The notes under the pieces: generated by a model | Databases searched by the model: none | Seen by the model: only the letters and a program-made list of their open reading frames with translations | What the model was told of the DNA's origin: nothing | Translations under genes and position numbers: made by a program | In this document: positions 17,444 to 25,959 of the stretch, one piece after another | Numbering within the stretch: the stretch's first letter is position 1 | How the letters are laid out: each line of letters begins with the position of its first letter | Assembly (NCBI RefSeq): GCF_040530035.1 | Contig: NZ_JBEWCD010000002.1 | Span: 124,001-188,000, forward strand | From: Roseibium sp. HPY-6 | GTDB lineage: Bacteria; Pseudomonadota; Alphaproteobacteria; Rhizobiales; Stappiaceae | DNA length: 64,000 bases | Direction: 5' to 3'

Positions 17444-19066
17444 ATGAAGGGACAGATGATGCACCGTCCGCTGAAGATTGCGGACATCATCACCTTCGCA
17501 GCGGCCAATTATCCGCAAGGCGAGCTCGTCTCCGTGCGAACGGAAGGCGACATCCACAGGGCGACCTATCGCGAAACCGCGCGCCGAACGGCGCAGCTGG
17601 CCCACGGGCTGAAGAAGCTCGGTGTCAATCCGGGCGACAGGATCGCGACGCTGGCCTGGAACGGTTATCGGCATTTCGAACTTTACTATGCGATTTCCGG
17701 CATCGGTGCGGTCTGTCATACGATCAATCCGCGGCTCTCCGCCGAGCAGATGATCTACATCGTCAATCACGCACATGACCGGATCATCTTCTGCGACACC
17801 ACTTTCGTGCCGATTATTGAGAAACTCCGCTCGCATTTTCCGGACGATCTGCGGGTCGTTTTGATGACGGACAGGGCACACATGCCTCAGACATCTTTGG
17901 AGGGTGTCCTGTGTTACGAGGACATTCTTGAAGGCCAGCCGTCCGAAATCGACTGGCCGGACGTTGATGAAAACGATGCAGCCGGGCTTTGCTACACCTC
18001 GGGCACGACGGGAAATCCGAAAGGCACCTTGTTTTCACACCGGTCCACGGTTCTTCATGCGTTCACGCTGTGTGTCACTATCCCGAAAGTTCTGCAGGAA
18101 GGTGGCCGGATCCTGCCGGTGGTGCCGCTCTTCCATGTGAATGCATGGGGTTTGCCCTATGCCGCACCCCTGTCCGGGGCGAGCCTCATTTTCCCGGGGG
18201 CGGCACTCGACGGCAAAAGCCTGTTCGACCTCATGGATCGTGAGAAAGTCTTCTCTGCCTGGGGCGTTCCGACCGTCTGGCTGGGACTGATGAACGAGAT
18301 CAGCCAGAGGGGAGCCTTGCCGCACGGTTTCGGCGATGTGGTGATCGGCGGGTCGGCCGCTCCAAGGGCGCTGATCGAAGCGTTCGAAACCAGGGGCGTC
18401 AATGTCTGTCACGCCTGGGGCATGACCGAAATGAGCCCGCTCGGCACGCAGTGCAACCTGCCGCCTGATATGGCAGACTGGCCGCTCGAACAACGCATCG
18501 ACCGCAAGCAGTCGCAGGGCCGCGGCGTGTTTGGCGTCGACATGAAGATCGTCGACGATGCCGGAGAGCGGCAACCGCATGACGGCCGGTCTGCAGGCCA
18601 TCTCTATGTGCGTGGAAATACGATCACGTCGGGCTATTTCAACGACCCGGAAGCCTCTGCGCCCGTGTTCGACAACGACGGCTGGTTTTGCACCGGCGAC
18701 ATTGCCACCATCGACCCGCAGGGTTTCTTGAAGATCACGGACCGGTCGAAGGATCTGATCAAGTCCGGCGGCGAGTGGATCAGTTCGCTTGATCTGGAAA
18801 ACATCGTCATGTCCCACCCGGGCGTTGCCAATTGCGCGGTGATCGCCGTGCCGGATCCCAAGTGGGACGAAAGGCCCTTGCTGATCGTCGTGCCGAGGGA
18901 AGATGCCCAGCCTCAAAAAGAGGAGCTGCTCGACATGCTCGCGGAAAAACTCGCCAAATGGCAAGTGCCTGATGAGATCGTCTTCGTGGATCAGCTTCCG
19001 CTCACCGCAACGGGCAAGGTCTCCAAACTGACTTTAAGAAAGCAGCGCGCTGAGGGAGGCCTATGA
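17444..19066 (+). CDS. AMP-forming acyl-CoA synthetase (AlkK-like, medium/long chain)
   Basis: 540 residues from ATG 17444, preceded by GGGAGGA at 17431-17437; longer in-frame starts lack such a site. ANL-superfamily landmarks: P-loop 'YTSGTTGNPKGTLFSHRS', 'VPLFHVNAWG', 'AWGMTEMSPL', 'GWFCTGDIATIDPQGF', hinge 'RSKDLIKSGGEWIS', and catalytic Lys in 'TATGKVSKLTLRK' near the C-terminus. It activates a fatty or aromatic acid with ATP and CoA in the cytoplasm. First gene of a plus-strand operon with SDR, MaoC, NMO-like and acyl-CoA dehydrogenase genes, overlapped by four bases with the SDR. The chain length and acid type are not determined. Confidence 0.9.
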   Translation: MKGQMMHRPLKIADIITFAAANYPQGELVSVRTEGDIHRATYRETARRTAQLAHGLKKLGVNPGDRIATLAWNGYRHFELYYAISGIGAVCHTINPRLSAEQMIYIVNHAHDRIIFCDTTFVPIIEKLRSHFPDDLRVVLMTDRAHMPQTSLEGVLCYEDILEGQPSEIDWPDVDENDAAGLCYTSGTTGNPKGTLFSHRSTVLHAFTLCVTIPKVLQEGGRILPVVPLFHVNAWGLPYAAPLSGASLIFPGAALDGKSLFDLMDREKVFSAWGVPTVWLGLMNEISQRGALPHGFGDVVIGGSAAPRALIEAFETRGVNVCHAWGMTEMSPLGTQCNLPPDMADWPLEQRIDRKQSQGRGVFGVDMKIVDDAGERQPHDGRSAGHLYVRGNTITSGYFNDPEASAPVFDNDGWFCTGDIATIDPQGFLKITDRSKDLIKSGGEWISSLDLENIVMSHPGVANCAVIAVPDPKWDERPLLIVVPREDAQPQKEELLDMLAEKLAKWQVPDEIVFVDQLPLTATGKVSKLTLRKQRAEGGL

Positions 19067-19884
19067 CACCGGACACGCTCTTCGGTCTTTCGGGCAAGAC
19101 AGCTCTTGTAACCGGTGGCGCTACTGGAATTGGCCGCATGGCGGCCGAGGGCCTCGTTGCGGCCGGCGCAAGGGTTTTCATCGCCAGCCGCAAGGAAGAC
19201 GCGTGCCGGTCCGCAGCGTCTGAGCTGAATACGGCCGGATATTCGGGCAGTGCAGAAGGTTTCGGCGGCGATGTTGCATCGGAAGAAGGCATCGAAGCGC
19301 TGGTCGCAGATGTCAGAGCGCGCACCGGGCAGCTTGATATTCTGATGAACAATGCCGGGACCAGCTGGGGCACGCCGCTCGGCGATTTCCCCTATTTTGC
19401 CTGGGAAAGGGTCATGCAGCTCAATGTGACGGGACTGTTCCACCTCACCCAGTCTCTGTTGCCCCTTTTGGAGGCCACGGCAAGCGACGATGATCCGGCA
19501 AGGGTCGTCAATGTGGGCTCCGTGATGGGCGAAACCCCGCATGGAGACCGGGCCTACAGCTACGCAGCCTCCAAGGCGGCCGTGCATCACCTGACCCGGA
19601 TACTGGCGAAGGAACTGGCTGAAAAACGGATCACAGTGAATGCGCTGGCGCCTGGACCGTTCGTCAGCAAGATGACTGCTTTTGCGACGGCAGACGAAGA
19701 CGTGCGAGGCCGCGTTGGCGCCCAGGTTCCGCTCGGCAGGGTCGGGCGGTCGGAAGATATCGCAGCAGCGCTACAGTTTCTGTGTGGCCGTGGCGGTTCC
19801 TATGTGACTGGCGCGATCTTGCCCATCAGCGGCGGGATAAACGTCGAAACAGGTCCGGACCTCTTCCAGGAGGCCTATACGTGA
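19063..19884 (+). CDS. Short-chain dehydrogenase/reductase
   Basis: 273 residues, classical SDR: NAD(P) loop TGGATGIG, 'NNAGTSWG', catalytic Ser in 'VVNVGSVMGE' and YAASK. The C-terminus 'YVTGAILPISGGI' is typical of 3-ketoacyl/3-hydroxyacyl reductases. The start overlaps the acyl-CoA synthetase stop and its stop overlaps the hydratase start, so expression is tightly linked. Probably oxidises or reduces a hydroxyacyl-CoA intermediate. GGAGGC precedes the start. Confidence 0.88.
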   Translation: MTPDTLFGLSGKTALVTGGATGIGRMAAEGLVAAGARVFIASRKEDACRSAASELNTAGYSGSAEGFGGDVASEEGIEALVADVRARTGQLDILMNNAGTSWGTPLGDFPYFAWERVMQLNVTGLFHLTQSLLPLLEATASDDDPARVVNVGSVMGETPHGDRAYSYAASKAAVHHLTRILAKELAEKRITVNALAPGPFVSKMTAFATADEDVRGRVGAQVPLGRVGRSEDIAAALQFLCGRGGSYVTGAILPISGGINVETGPDLFQEAYT

Positions 19885-20384
19885 CGGTGACGCAGGCGCC
19901 TCGCGTCCTTTCGATCGATGTGCTAAGGGAAATGTCCGGCCAGGAAGTCGGATGCTCGTCCTGGTTTCTGATCGATCAGGCGAGGATAGATTCCTTTGCG
20001 GACGTGACGCAGGACCACCAGTTCATTCATGTTGATCCGCTCCGTGCGGCGGAAACGCCTTTTGGCGGGACGATCGCGCATGGTTTTCTGACGCTTTCTC
20101 TGCTTTCTGCGATGGGATTGGAAGCGCAGCCGCAAATCGAAAATTCGACGATGGGGATCAACTACGGTTTCGATCGGATCAGGTTTTTGTCTCCCGTCCG
20201 GGTCGGCAGCAGGGTGCGGGGACGATTTGTTCTGGCAAATGTCAGAGAGGTTTCCACAAGCGACGTGGACATTCTCTGGAAGGCAACGGTCGAAATCGAG
20301 GGTGAAGCACGCCCGGCCCTGAAGGCAGACTGGCTCAACCGGTTCTACCTCGCAAAAGACGGGGAGACAAAGACAGCATGCTGA
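19881..20384 (+). CDS. MaoC-family (R)-specific enoyl-CoA hydratase-like protein
   Basis: 167 residues from GTG 19881, sharing GTGA with the SDR stop and preceded by CCAGGAGG. Hot-dog fold with the hydratase-2 motif: 'FADVTQDHQFIHVDP', where Asp and His are catalytic, and 'FGGTIAHGFLTLSLL'. The protein likely hydrates a 2-enoyl-CoA in the cytoplasm between the acyl-CoA dehydrogenase and SDR steps. The stop overlaps the next ATG by seven bases. Confidence 0.88.
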   Translation: MTVTQAPRVLSIDVLREMSGQEVGCSSWFLIDQARIDSFADVTQDHQFIHVDPLRAAETPFGGTIAHGFLTLSLLSAMGLEAQPQIENSTMGINYGFDRIRFLSPVRVGSRVRGRFVLANVREVSTSDVDILWKATVEIEGEARPALKADWLNRFYLAKDGETKTAC

Positions 20385-21361
20385 AAACGCGGACACTTCC
20401 ATCTGCCCTGCAGGGATTGCGGTTGCCGGCCGTAGCGGCGCCGCTTTTCATCGTTTCGTGCCCCGAACTTGTGATCGCCCAGTGCAAGGCCGGCGTGATC
20501 GGAAGTTTCCCGGCGCTCAACGCGCGCGACGAGCCGGATGGTCCGGTGATGCTTGAGACGTGGCTTCAGACGATCACGGAAGAACTCGACCGGCACAACC
20601 AGGCCAATCCCGATCGGCCGGCTGCCCCATTTGCCGTCAACCAGATCGTCCATCGCTCCAACGAGCGGTTGGAGCGGGACGTTGACATCTGCGCCCGTTG
20701 GAAAGTGCCGATCTGGATCACGTCGATGGGCGCGCGCGTGGAGGTCAATGAGGCGGCCCATTCCTGCGGCGGAATCGCGCTCCATGACGTCATCAACAAC
20801 ACCTACGCGAAAAAAGCAGTCGAAAAGGGTGCGGACGGTCTGATTGCAGTCGCAGCAGGTGCGGGCGGGCATGGCGGTCCGCAATCCCCCTTCGCCCTTG
20901 TCCGTGAGATCCGCGAGTGGTTCGACGGTCCCCTGCTTCTTGCCGGGGCAATTTCGACGGGTGAAGCGCTGCTTGCGGCGCGTGTGCTTGGCGCCGATCT
21001 CGGCTATGTCGGCTCTCCGTTCGTGGCAACTGACGAAGCCAATGCCGATCCTGCCTACAAGGACCTCATGGTTTTAGGTGGTGCGGAAGATGTTCTGACC
21101 TCATCACTCTTTACCGGACATCCCGCCAACTATCTGAAGGGCTCACTGTCCAGGGTCGGTCTCGATCCGGACAATCTGCCCGGGACCTGGGAAGTCAGTG
21201 TCATGCCGGACGACAGCCCGTTGCCGAAAGCGTGGCGGGAAATCTGGGGCGCGGGTCAGGGGATCGGTGCCATCAAGTCGGTCGGACCAGCAGCCACAGT
21301 GGTGGATCGCCTTGAGCGCGAATACCTGGATGCGTGTCTGCGTCTGAAAGAAAACTTGTAA
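20378..21361 (+). CDS. Nitronate monooxygenase-like (2-nitropropane dioxygenase family) flavoprotein
   Basis: 327 residues, FMN-dependent TIM barrel of the NMO/FabK type: 'LPAVAAPLFIVSCPELVIAQCKAGVIGSFPALNAR' features at the start (in shorter form 'GVIGSFPALN'), 'GADGLIAVAAGAGGHGG' as phosphate-binding loop, and 'LLLAGAISTGEALLAARVLGADLGYVG'. In fatty-acid-type operons such proteins may act as nitronate detoxifiers or as flavin oxidoreductases on acyl-CoA; the role here is not shown. It overlaps the hydratase gene by seven bases and lies nine bases before the acyl-CoA dehydrogenase. Confidence 0.8.
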   Translation: MLKTRTLPSALQGLRLPAVAAPLFIVSCPELVIAQCKAGVIGSFPALNARDEPDGPVMLETWLQTITEELDRHNQANPDRPAAPFAVNQIVHRSNERLERDVDICARWKVPIWITSMGARVEVNEAAHSCGGIALHDVINNTYAKKAVEKGADGLIAVAAGAGGHGGPQSPFALVREIREWFDGPLLLAGAISTGEALLAARVLGADLGYVGSPFVATDEANADPAYKDLMVLGGAEDVLTSSLFTGHPANYLKGSLSRVGLDPDNLPGTWEVSVMPDDSPLPKAWREIWGAGQGIGAIKSVGPAATVVDRLEREYLDACLRLKENL

Positions 21362-21370
21362 GGAGTCGTC

Positions 21371-22606
21371 ATGGATCTGGGCATAACCGACCGGGTGAAG
21401 CCGCTCATCGAGCAGGTTCGCCAGATGGTCGAAACCGAGATTGCGCCCCTGGACGCCGAGTTCCACCACGAGGTTGGAAAACACCCGTCAGGTGACCGGT
21501 TTCAACATACGCAGCGCCAGCTGGACATATTGGAAGAGCTCAAGGCGAAGGCAAAGGAACGCGGCCTTTGGAACTTCTGGCTGACCGACAGTGAGCGGGG
21601 CTTCGGACTGACGACGGTCGAATACGCCTATCTTGCCGAGGAAATGGGCAAGGTCGGGATTGCCGCCGAAGTGTTCAATTGCAATGCGCCTGACACCGGC
21701 AACATGGAAGTCCTGGAGCGCTATGGCATCGGCAAACACAAGGAGCGCTGGCTGAAGCCTCTGCTGGAAGGAACCATTCGTTCCGCCTATCTGATGAGCG
21801 AGCCTGAAGTCGCTTCCTCCGATGCAACCAACATATCCCTTGAAGCGGTGAGGGAGGGGGACGAGTGGGTTCTCAATGGCGAGAAATGGTGGGCGACCGG
21901 TGCCGGTGATCCGCGCTGCAAGCTCTATATCGTCATGGCCGCGACCGACCCTTCGGCGCACAAGCACAGCCGCCACTCCATGTTTCTCGTTCCAAGCGAT
22001 GCGAGCGGCATCGAAGTTCTGCGGCCCATGCAGGTATTCGGCGCGGACGATGCGCCGCATGGCCACATGCATATCCGCTTCACCAATGTCCGCGTGCCGG
22101 CGGAAGATCTGGTGCTGGGTGAAGGGCGTGGCTTTGAGGTGGCGCAGGGACGCCTCGGTCCCGGCCGCATTCATCATTGCATGCGGGCGATCGGACAGGC
22201 CGAGATGGCGTTGGAGCTTTTGTGCAGGCGCGCCATGCAACGCGAGGCGTTCGGCAAGAAGCTGACGGATCTCGGCGCCAACTATGACATCATCGCCGAC
22301 GCGCGCATGGAAATCGAGATGGCACGCCTGCTCTGTCTCAAGGCGGCGTGGATGATGGACACACAGGGAACGCGTGCGGCCCAACCCTGGATCAGCAAGA
22401 TCAAGGTCGTCGCACCGCTGACGGCATTGAAGGTCGTTGACGAGGCCATGCAGGTTCATGGTGCTGCCGGCATCAGTCAGGACTTCCCGCTGGCAGCCAT
22501 GTGGACCCACTTGAGAACGCTTCGTTTTGCAGACGGGCCCGACGCCGTGCACCGCCGCCAGGTCGCCCGCACGGAGCTGAGGAAATATACAAACGACAAG
22601 GTCTGA
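21371..22606 (+). CDS. Acyl-CoA dehydrogenase (ACAD10/11-type)
   Basis: 411 residues. FAD and substrate motifs: 'YLMSEPEVASSDATNI', 'WVLNGEKWWATGAGDPRC', 'GRIHHCMRAIGQAEMALELL', 'REAFGKKLTDLGANYDIIADARMEIEMARLL' in outline, and the late 'MQVHGAAGISQDFPLAAMW' with an FAD-binding 'HGAAG'. It oxidises acyl-CoA to 2-enoyl-CoA and passes electrons to ETF. A phosphotransferase of the ACAD10/11 kinase type follows 240 bases on, a pairing known from 4-hydroxy acid catabolism, where a kinase-like domain phosphorylates the 4-hydroxyl. Start preceded by AAGGAG. Confidence 0.9.
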   Translation: MDLGITDRVKPLIEQVRQMVETEIAPLDAEFHHEVGKHPSGDRFQHTQRQLDILEELKAKAKERGLWNFWLTDSERGFGLTTVEYAYLAEEMGKVGIAAEVFNCNAPDTGNMEVLERYGIGKHKERWLKPLLEGTIRSAYLMSEPEVASSDATNISLEAVREGDEWVLNGEKWWATGAGDPRCKLYIVMAATDPSAHKHSRHSMFLVPSDASGIEVLRPMQVFGADDAPHGHMHIRFTNVRVPAEDLVLGEGRGFEVAQGRLGPGRIHHCMRAIGQAEMALELLCRRAMQREAFGKKLTDLGANYDIIADARMEIEMARLLCLKAAWMMDTQGTRAAQPWISKIKVVAPLTALKVVDEAMQVHGAAGISQDFPLAAMWTHLRTLRFADGPDAVHRRQVARTELRKYTNDKV

Positions 22607-22661
22607 CGATGGCCGTTTTGCCCGGGTTTCAAAATTGGAAGGGACACCTTAGCTACGTCCA

Positions 22662-22783
22662 CACCAACCTCATCCTGAGGAAGCGCATGGCGCTGTCTCG
22701 AAGGATGGGCGGCAGGTACATGAGCAAGTGGCCCATCCTTCGAGACGCTCGCCTTCGGCAAGCTCCTCAAGATGAGGTTGGTG
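22662..22783. repeat. Palindromic intergenic repeat with nested inverted arms
   Basis: The outer arms CACCAACCTCATCCTGAGG (22662-22680) and its near-perfect complement (22765-22783, one mismatch) enclose an inner pair GTCTCGAAGGATGGGC (22695-22710) and its exact complement (22731-22746). This 'CCTCATCCTGAGG ... GTCTCGAAGGATG' architecture is a dispersed palindromic repeat type found between genes in many Hyphomicrobiales; family naming is from memory. It separates the acyl-CoA dehydrogenase and phosphotransferase genes. An 80-codon frame (22609-22851) runs through the repeat, starting two bases after the dehydrogenase stop and ending as ATGA on the phosphotransferase start; I do not call it a gene. 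Confidence 0.85.
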
Positions 22784-22847
22784 TTTTCGATTGCGCCTTT
22801 CGTGTTGGGGTCTTACGGCCCTTGCCAAACACGAGGTCGTCTCGGCT

Positions 22848-23879
22848 ATGACCGTTAGCACCCCCGATCTCGATCTTGAGCGTCTCGGCAGCTGGCTGGA
22901 GGAAAAGCTTGCGGGTTTCGCAGGTCCGGTCCAGGCGGAAAAGTTCAACCGGGGTCAGTCCAACCCGACGTTCCGCTTGAAATCGGCCTCAGGCGAGTAT
23001 GTCCTGCGCCGCAAACCACCTGGTGTCCTGTTGAAATCCGCGCATGCGGTCGAGCGCGAATTCCGGGTTCAGAACGCGCTGGCGGGCTCGGATGTTCCGG
23101 TCGCGCGAATGCACGTTTTGTGTGAGGACGAAGACGTCATCGGTTCGGCATTCTATGTCATGGAGCTGGTGCGTGGCCGAAACTTCGACGACCCGAGACT
23201 TCCGGGTCTGGACACATCTGTGCGTGCGGGTATCTACGCCGATATGAATCGGGTTCTCGCTGCGATCCACCGAATTGACCTTGAAGCACGTGGCCTTTCG
23301 GACTTCGGGCCGCAGGGCAACTACTTCAGGCGTCAGATCGACCGGTGGACAAAACAGTACCGGGCAAGCGAGACCGGTACGATTGCTGCAATGGACGAAC
23401 TGATCGACTGGCTCGACAGGAACGTGCCCGAAGATGATGGCCGCCGGACGCTGGTGCATGGTGACTACCGGATCGACAATCTGCTTTTCGCGGAAAATGG
23501 TTCTGACTGTGTGGCCGTTCTGGACTGGGAACTTTCCACGATCGGTCATCCCTTCGCGGATCTCGCAGCGCTTGTCATGCAGTGGCAACGGCCTCCCGGT
23601 GAAGAAGGACGCGGGCTTGCGGGCGTCGATCGGGCTCCGCTTGGCATTCCGGCGGACCAGGCCTTCATCGATGCCTATTGTGCGCGGATGGACCTCTCCG
23701 GTATTCCGGGATTCGGCTTCTACCTCGCCTTCGCCTTTTTCCGCATGGGCGCGATCCTTCAGGGCGTCAAGAAACGCGCTCTGGACGGCAACGCGTCCAA
23801 TCCCGAATTGGGGTTCAGGCTTGGCGCGAGCGTTCCTGAGTACGCGGCAGGTGGGTTGAAGGCGGCTTACAAAGTCTAA
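22848..23879 (+). CDS. Phosphotransferase family protein (ACAD10/11-type APH-fold kinase)
   Basis: 343 residues from ATG 22848; an upstream start would add residues read from the flank of the palindromic repeat. APH/choline-kinase fold: 'QSNPTFRLKSASGEYVLRRKPPG' region with the ATP-binding Lys/Arg, 'VMELVRGRNFDDPRLPG', catalytic loop 'LVHGDYRIDNLLF' (H-x-D-x(4)-N) and metal Asp in 'VLDWELSTIGHPFADLA'. These are hallmarks of the kinase domain fused to acyl-CoA dehydrogenase in ACAD10/11. As a separate gene beside an acyl-CoA dehydrogenase it may phosphorylate 4-hydroxyacyl-CoA. Cytoplasmic. Confidence 0.85.
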   Translation: MTVSTPDLDLERLGSWLEEKLAGFAGPVQAEKFNRGQSNPTFRLKSASGEYVLRRKPPGVLLKSAHAVEREFRVQNALAGSDVPVARMHVLCEDEDVIGSAFYVMELVRGRNFDDPRLPGLDTSVRAGIYADMNRVLAAIHRIDLEARGLSDFGPQGNYFRRQIDRWTKQYRASETGTIAAMDELIDWLDRNVPEDDGRRTLVHGDYRIDNLLFAENGSDCVAVLDWELSTIGHPFADLAALVMQWQRPPGEEGRGLAGVDRAPLGIPADQAFIDAYCARMDLSGIPGFGFYLAFAFFRMGAILQGVKKRALDGNASNPELGFRLGASVPEYAAGGLKAAYKV

Positions 23880-23892
23880 GGTGTTTCCAGCC

Positions 23893-23970
23893 GCGTCCCG
23901 GACGTAGCGCTCCTAGGATCCGGGATTTGAGGATTGGGTTACAATTCAATCCTAACCGGGTCCGGGACGC
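23893..23970. repeat. Palindromic repeat, GCGTCCCGGAC type
   Basis: Arms GCGTCCCGGAC (23893-23903) and GTCCGGGACGC (23960-23970) are exact complements. Between them lies a second dyad GGATTG...CAATCC around a short AT-rich centre. It sits just after the phosphotransferase stop and could also end transcription, though no T-run follows. It differs in sequence from the repeat at 22662-22783. Confidence 0.7.
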
Positions 23971-23986
23971 CACTTTCATCCGATTT

Positions 23987-24110
23987 TGTCATCCCGGGCG
24001 AAGCGTAGCGAAGACCCGGGAACCAGTAACCAAAAATGTTCGCAAGCGGACCGAAAGACTTCGGTTTCCTGGATCACGGTCTCGGCGATAAACGCCAAAC
24101 CGGGATGACA
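23987..24110. repeat. Palindromic repeat, TGTCATCCCGGG type
   Basis: The element opens with TGTCATCCCGGGCGAAGCG (23987-24005) and closes with the complementary CCGGGATGACA (24100-24110). The pattern 'GTCATCCCGG ... CCGGGATGAC', with 'ACCCGGGAACCAGTAACC' inside, is a recurrent alphaproteobacterial intergenic repeat. Together with the repeat just upstream it fills the first half of the gap between the phosphotransferase and the convergent secreted-protein gene. From 24111 to 24304 I see no further feature. Confidence 0.8.
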
Positions 24111-24304
24111 ACCGGGAAAACTCGTGCCTCAAGGGACGGGTCGTTTGCTGAGGCGTCACAATCCGACGTCCGGCATGGCCGCGCTTGGTACTTCAAGAGC
24201 CTGGCTTTTTGCGCAACGTCCAATTCGCCGCGCAATCGTCCCAAACATGCTGAGCGTGCCCATCGCGCTGGAGCCGTTCAGACTGCCTCAGACATCCCAA
24301 CGCC

Positions 24305-25867
24305 CTAACGGCCACCGTCGACATATTCGCCATCAAACCGGAACACTGCGTGACCGCTGTTACTGTGTTGCGGCGGAACCCCGACACGCATCTGCAGGAA
24401 CAGGGCGCCGTTTGGGTCTTTGTAAAACGGTGCGCCGTTCCAAAGCTTGATCAGGAACACTTCAGCATTTTCTGTCTTGAACGCCTTCACCAGCATTTCC
24501 GGAACATCGGTAATGAGCTGGTGATGAAATCCGGCTGCTTGCGTGAAGGTGATCAGATCGGCGTCGTTTTCCATGATCCGTGGCCGGGAAAAACCGCGCG
24601 ACACGCCGCTGTTTCCAAGAGTGTATTCGACCACGTTGCCGGGTGACTGGGGATCGGGCAATACGATACTGGCCCGGTCTTCGCGAAAGATCATCTCAAA
24701 GAATTTGGCGTCTGTACCAAGCGTTGCCTGGAACTGCACGAATGCCTCCGACATGCCCTGGATTGACAGATAGCTGTCGAATGCCCGGAGGCTTTCCGGC
24801 AGCGACACCGAGTAGATGCTGGCATCGGGACGCACGCGCACCACGACTTTTTCACGTCCGCTGGTCGCGCTTTCGAATTTGATTTCCCAAAGCACGCCGG
24901 ACTCCTGGCCGGCCGGTGGCGGTCTGGTTGCTTCGATGTCATCTATCCGCTTCCAGCCGGCAGGCGCTTCGGCGCGCGCGGCTTTGAGGATCTGCGGCAG
25001 GCGGGCGAGGCCGCTTTTCGTGATGGAAAAAGGCTGACTGCGGCCCGTCAAGGTGTACATCGACGCCGGTTTGCCGCCGATCCCGCGCCGAAAGCTTCCG
25101 CCGTTCCAGCGGTAGTCCTGAATGCTTCCAGCGTCGGCGGGCGACACGGCATCGATTTCAACACCATGGGTGAGGACCTTGATCGCAAACACATGTTCAC
25201 CCGTACCGATAACATCGGCAAAGCGGCTTTCTGCAAAATCGAAAGGCCAGTCTGATTGGGTTTGCAGGTTCATTGAACGGCCACGATCCGTGTGGCTTAT
25301 GTCGGCACCGTCAAACTGCCCATCGGCCAAGGCAGAGACCTGGCCGTGTTCGCGGTCGCTTCTGATCGATATGTTCCACTTCACGGGCCAGTCTGCTTTG
25401 CCCAGAACCGGACCGCGCGACGCGGCAGCTGCTGTCACCATGCCAGGTTTTTGGGTCGGCAGGTTCTCGGGCGCGGCGCTCAAAATGGACCACAACTTGG
25501 AGATCTGCAGCTCCGCCTGACTGAAGCGCTCCGGTGGAATGATGAACTTGGGACCATCAGCGATATGCATCGGACCGTGGAGTTCGTCTACGGAACCCGG
25601 ATCGCGGCTGTTGCGCCGCACAGACCAGAGATTGAATTCTTCTCCGTTCTGACCGGTTGCAGCGATGACCGAAAAACTCTCAGGCTCGACCCTCAGCCAC
25701 AATAGATCGCTGTCGCCAATCTCGGCACTCAGCATTTTCCAGGCGAGGTCGTACGTACTCTTGTTGTTGAGATAAGTGCTTTGCGCCGCCGCGCTAAACG
25801 GCAGAGCCAGGGAAACAATCAAAATAAGCGGCGCGACGCCGCTGCGAAGACGCAGGAATTTGGCCAT
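24305..25867 (-). CDS. Secreted protein of unknown function
   Basis: 520 residues from ATG 25867, preceded by GAGGTG; a longer frame to 25939 would add 24 residues ahead of a good signal peptide. MAKFLRLRSGV then a hydrophobic stretch ending SAAAQS gives a Sec signal with cleavage near residue 27, so export to the periplasm is likely. The mature protein is beta-rich, without cysteines in pairs or repeats that I recognise, and has no visible catalytic motif. It stands alone, convergent with the fatty-acid operon across the palindromic repeats and downstream of none of its strand neighbours closely. I do not recognise the family. Confidence 0.65.
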   Translation of the reverse strand: MAKFLRLRSGVAPLILIVSLALPFSAAAQSTYLNNKSTYDLAWKMLSAEIGDSDLLWLRVEPESFSVIAATGQNGEEFNLWSVRRNSRDPGSVDELHGPMHIADGPKFIIPPERFSQAELQISKLWSILSAAPENLPTQKPGMVTAAAASRGPVLGKADWPVKWNISIRSDREHGQVSALADGQFDGADISHTDRGRSMNLQTQSDWPFDFAESRFADVIGTGEHVFAIKVLTHGVEIDAVSPADAGSIQDYRWNGGSFRRGIGGKPASMYTLTGRSQPFSITKSGLARLPQILKAARAEAPAGWKRIDDIEATRPPPAGQESGVLWEIKFESATSGREKVVVRVRPDASIYSVSLPESLRAFDSYLSIQGMSEAFVQFQATLGTDAKFFEMIFREDRASIVLPDPQSPGNVVEYTLGNSGVSRGFSRPRIMENDADLITFTQAAGFHHQLITDVPEMLVKAFKTENAEVFLIKLWNGAPFYKDPNGALFLQMRVGVPPQHSNSGHAVFRFDGEYVDGGR

Positions 25868-25959
25868 GATGCACCTCGAAAATATATGAAGAGGTCCATC
25901 ATGCCTGCAAAACGCTGCGTAAGCAAAGCTCGGCTTCAAGAAGAACCAGGCTTGACGCC

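Noticed and set aside
21488..22552. A 354-codon minus-strand open frame opposite the acyl-CoA dehydrogenase
   Set aside because: Antisense shadow; the sense gene has all expected motifs.
22609..22851. An 80-codon frame across the palindromic repeat as a protein gene
   Set aside because: Most of it is the repeat itself; kept only as a finding because of its exact coupling to both neighbours.
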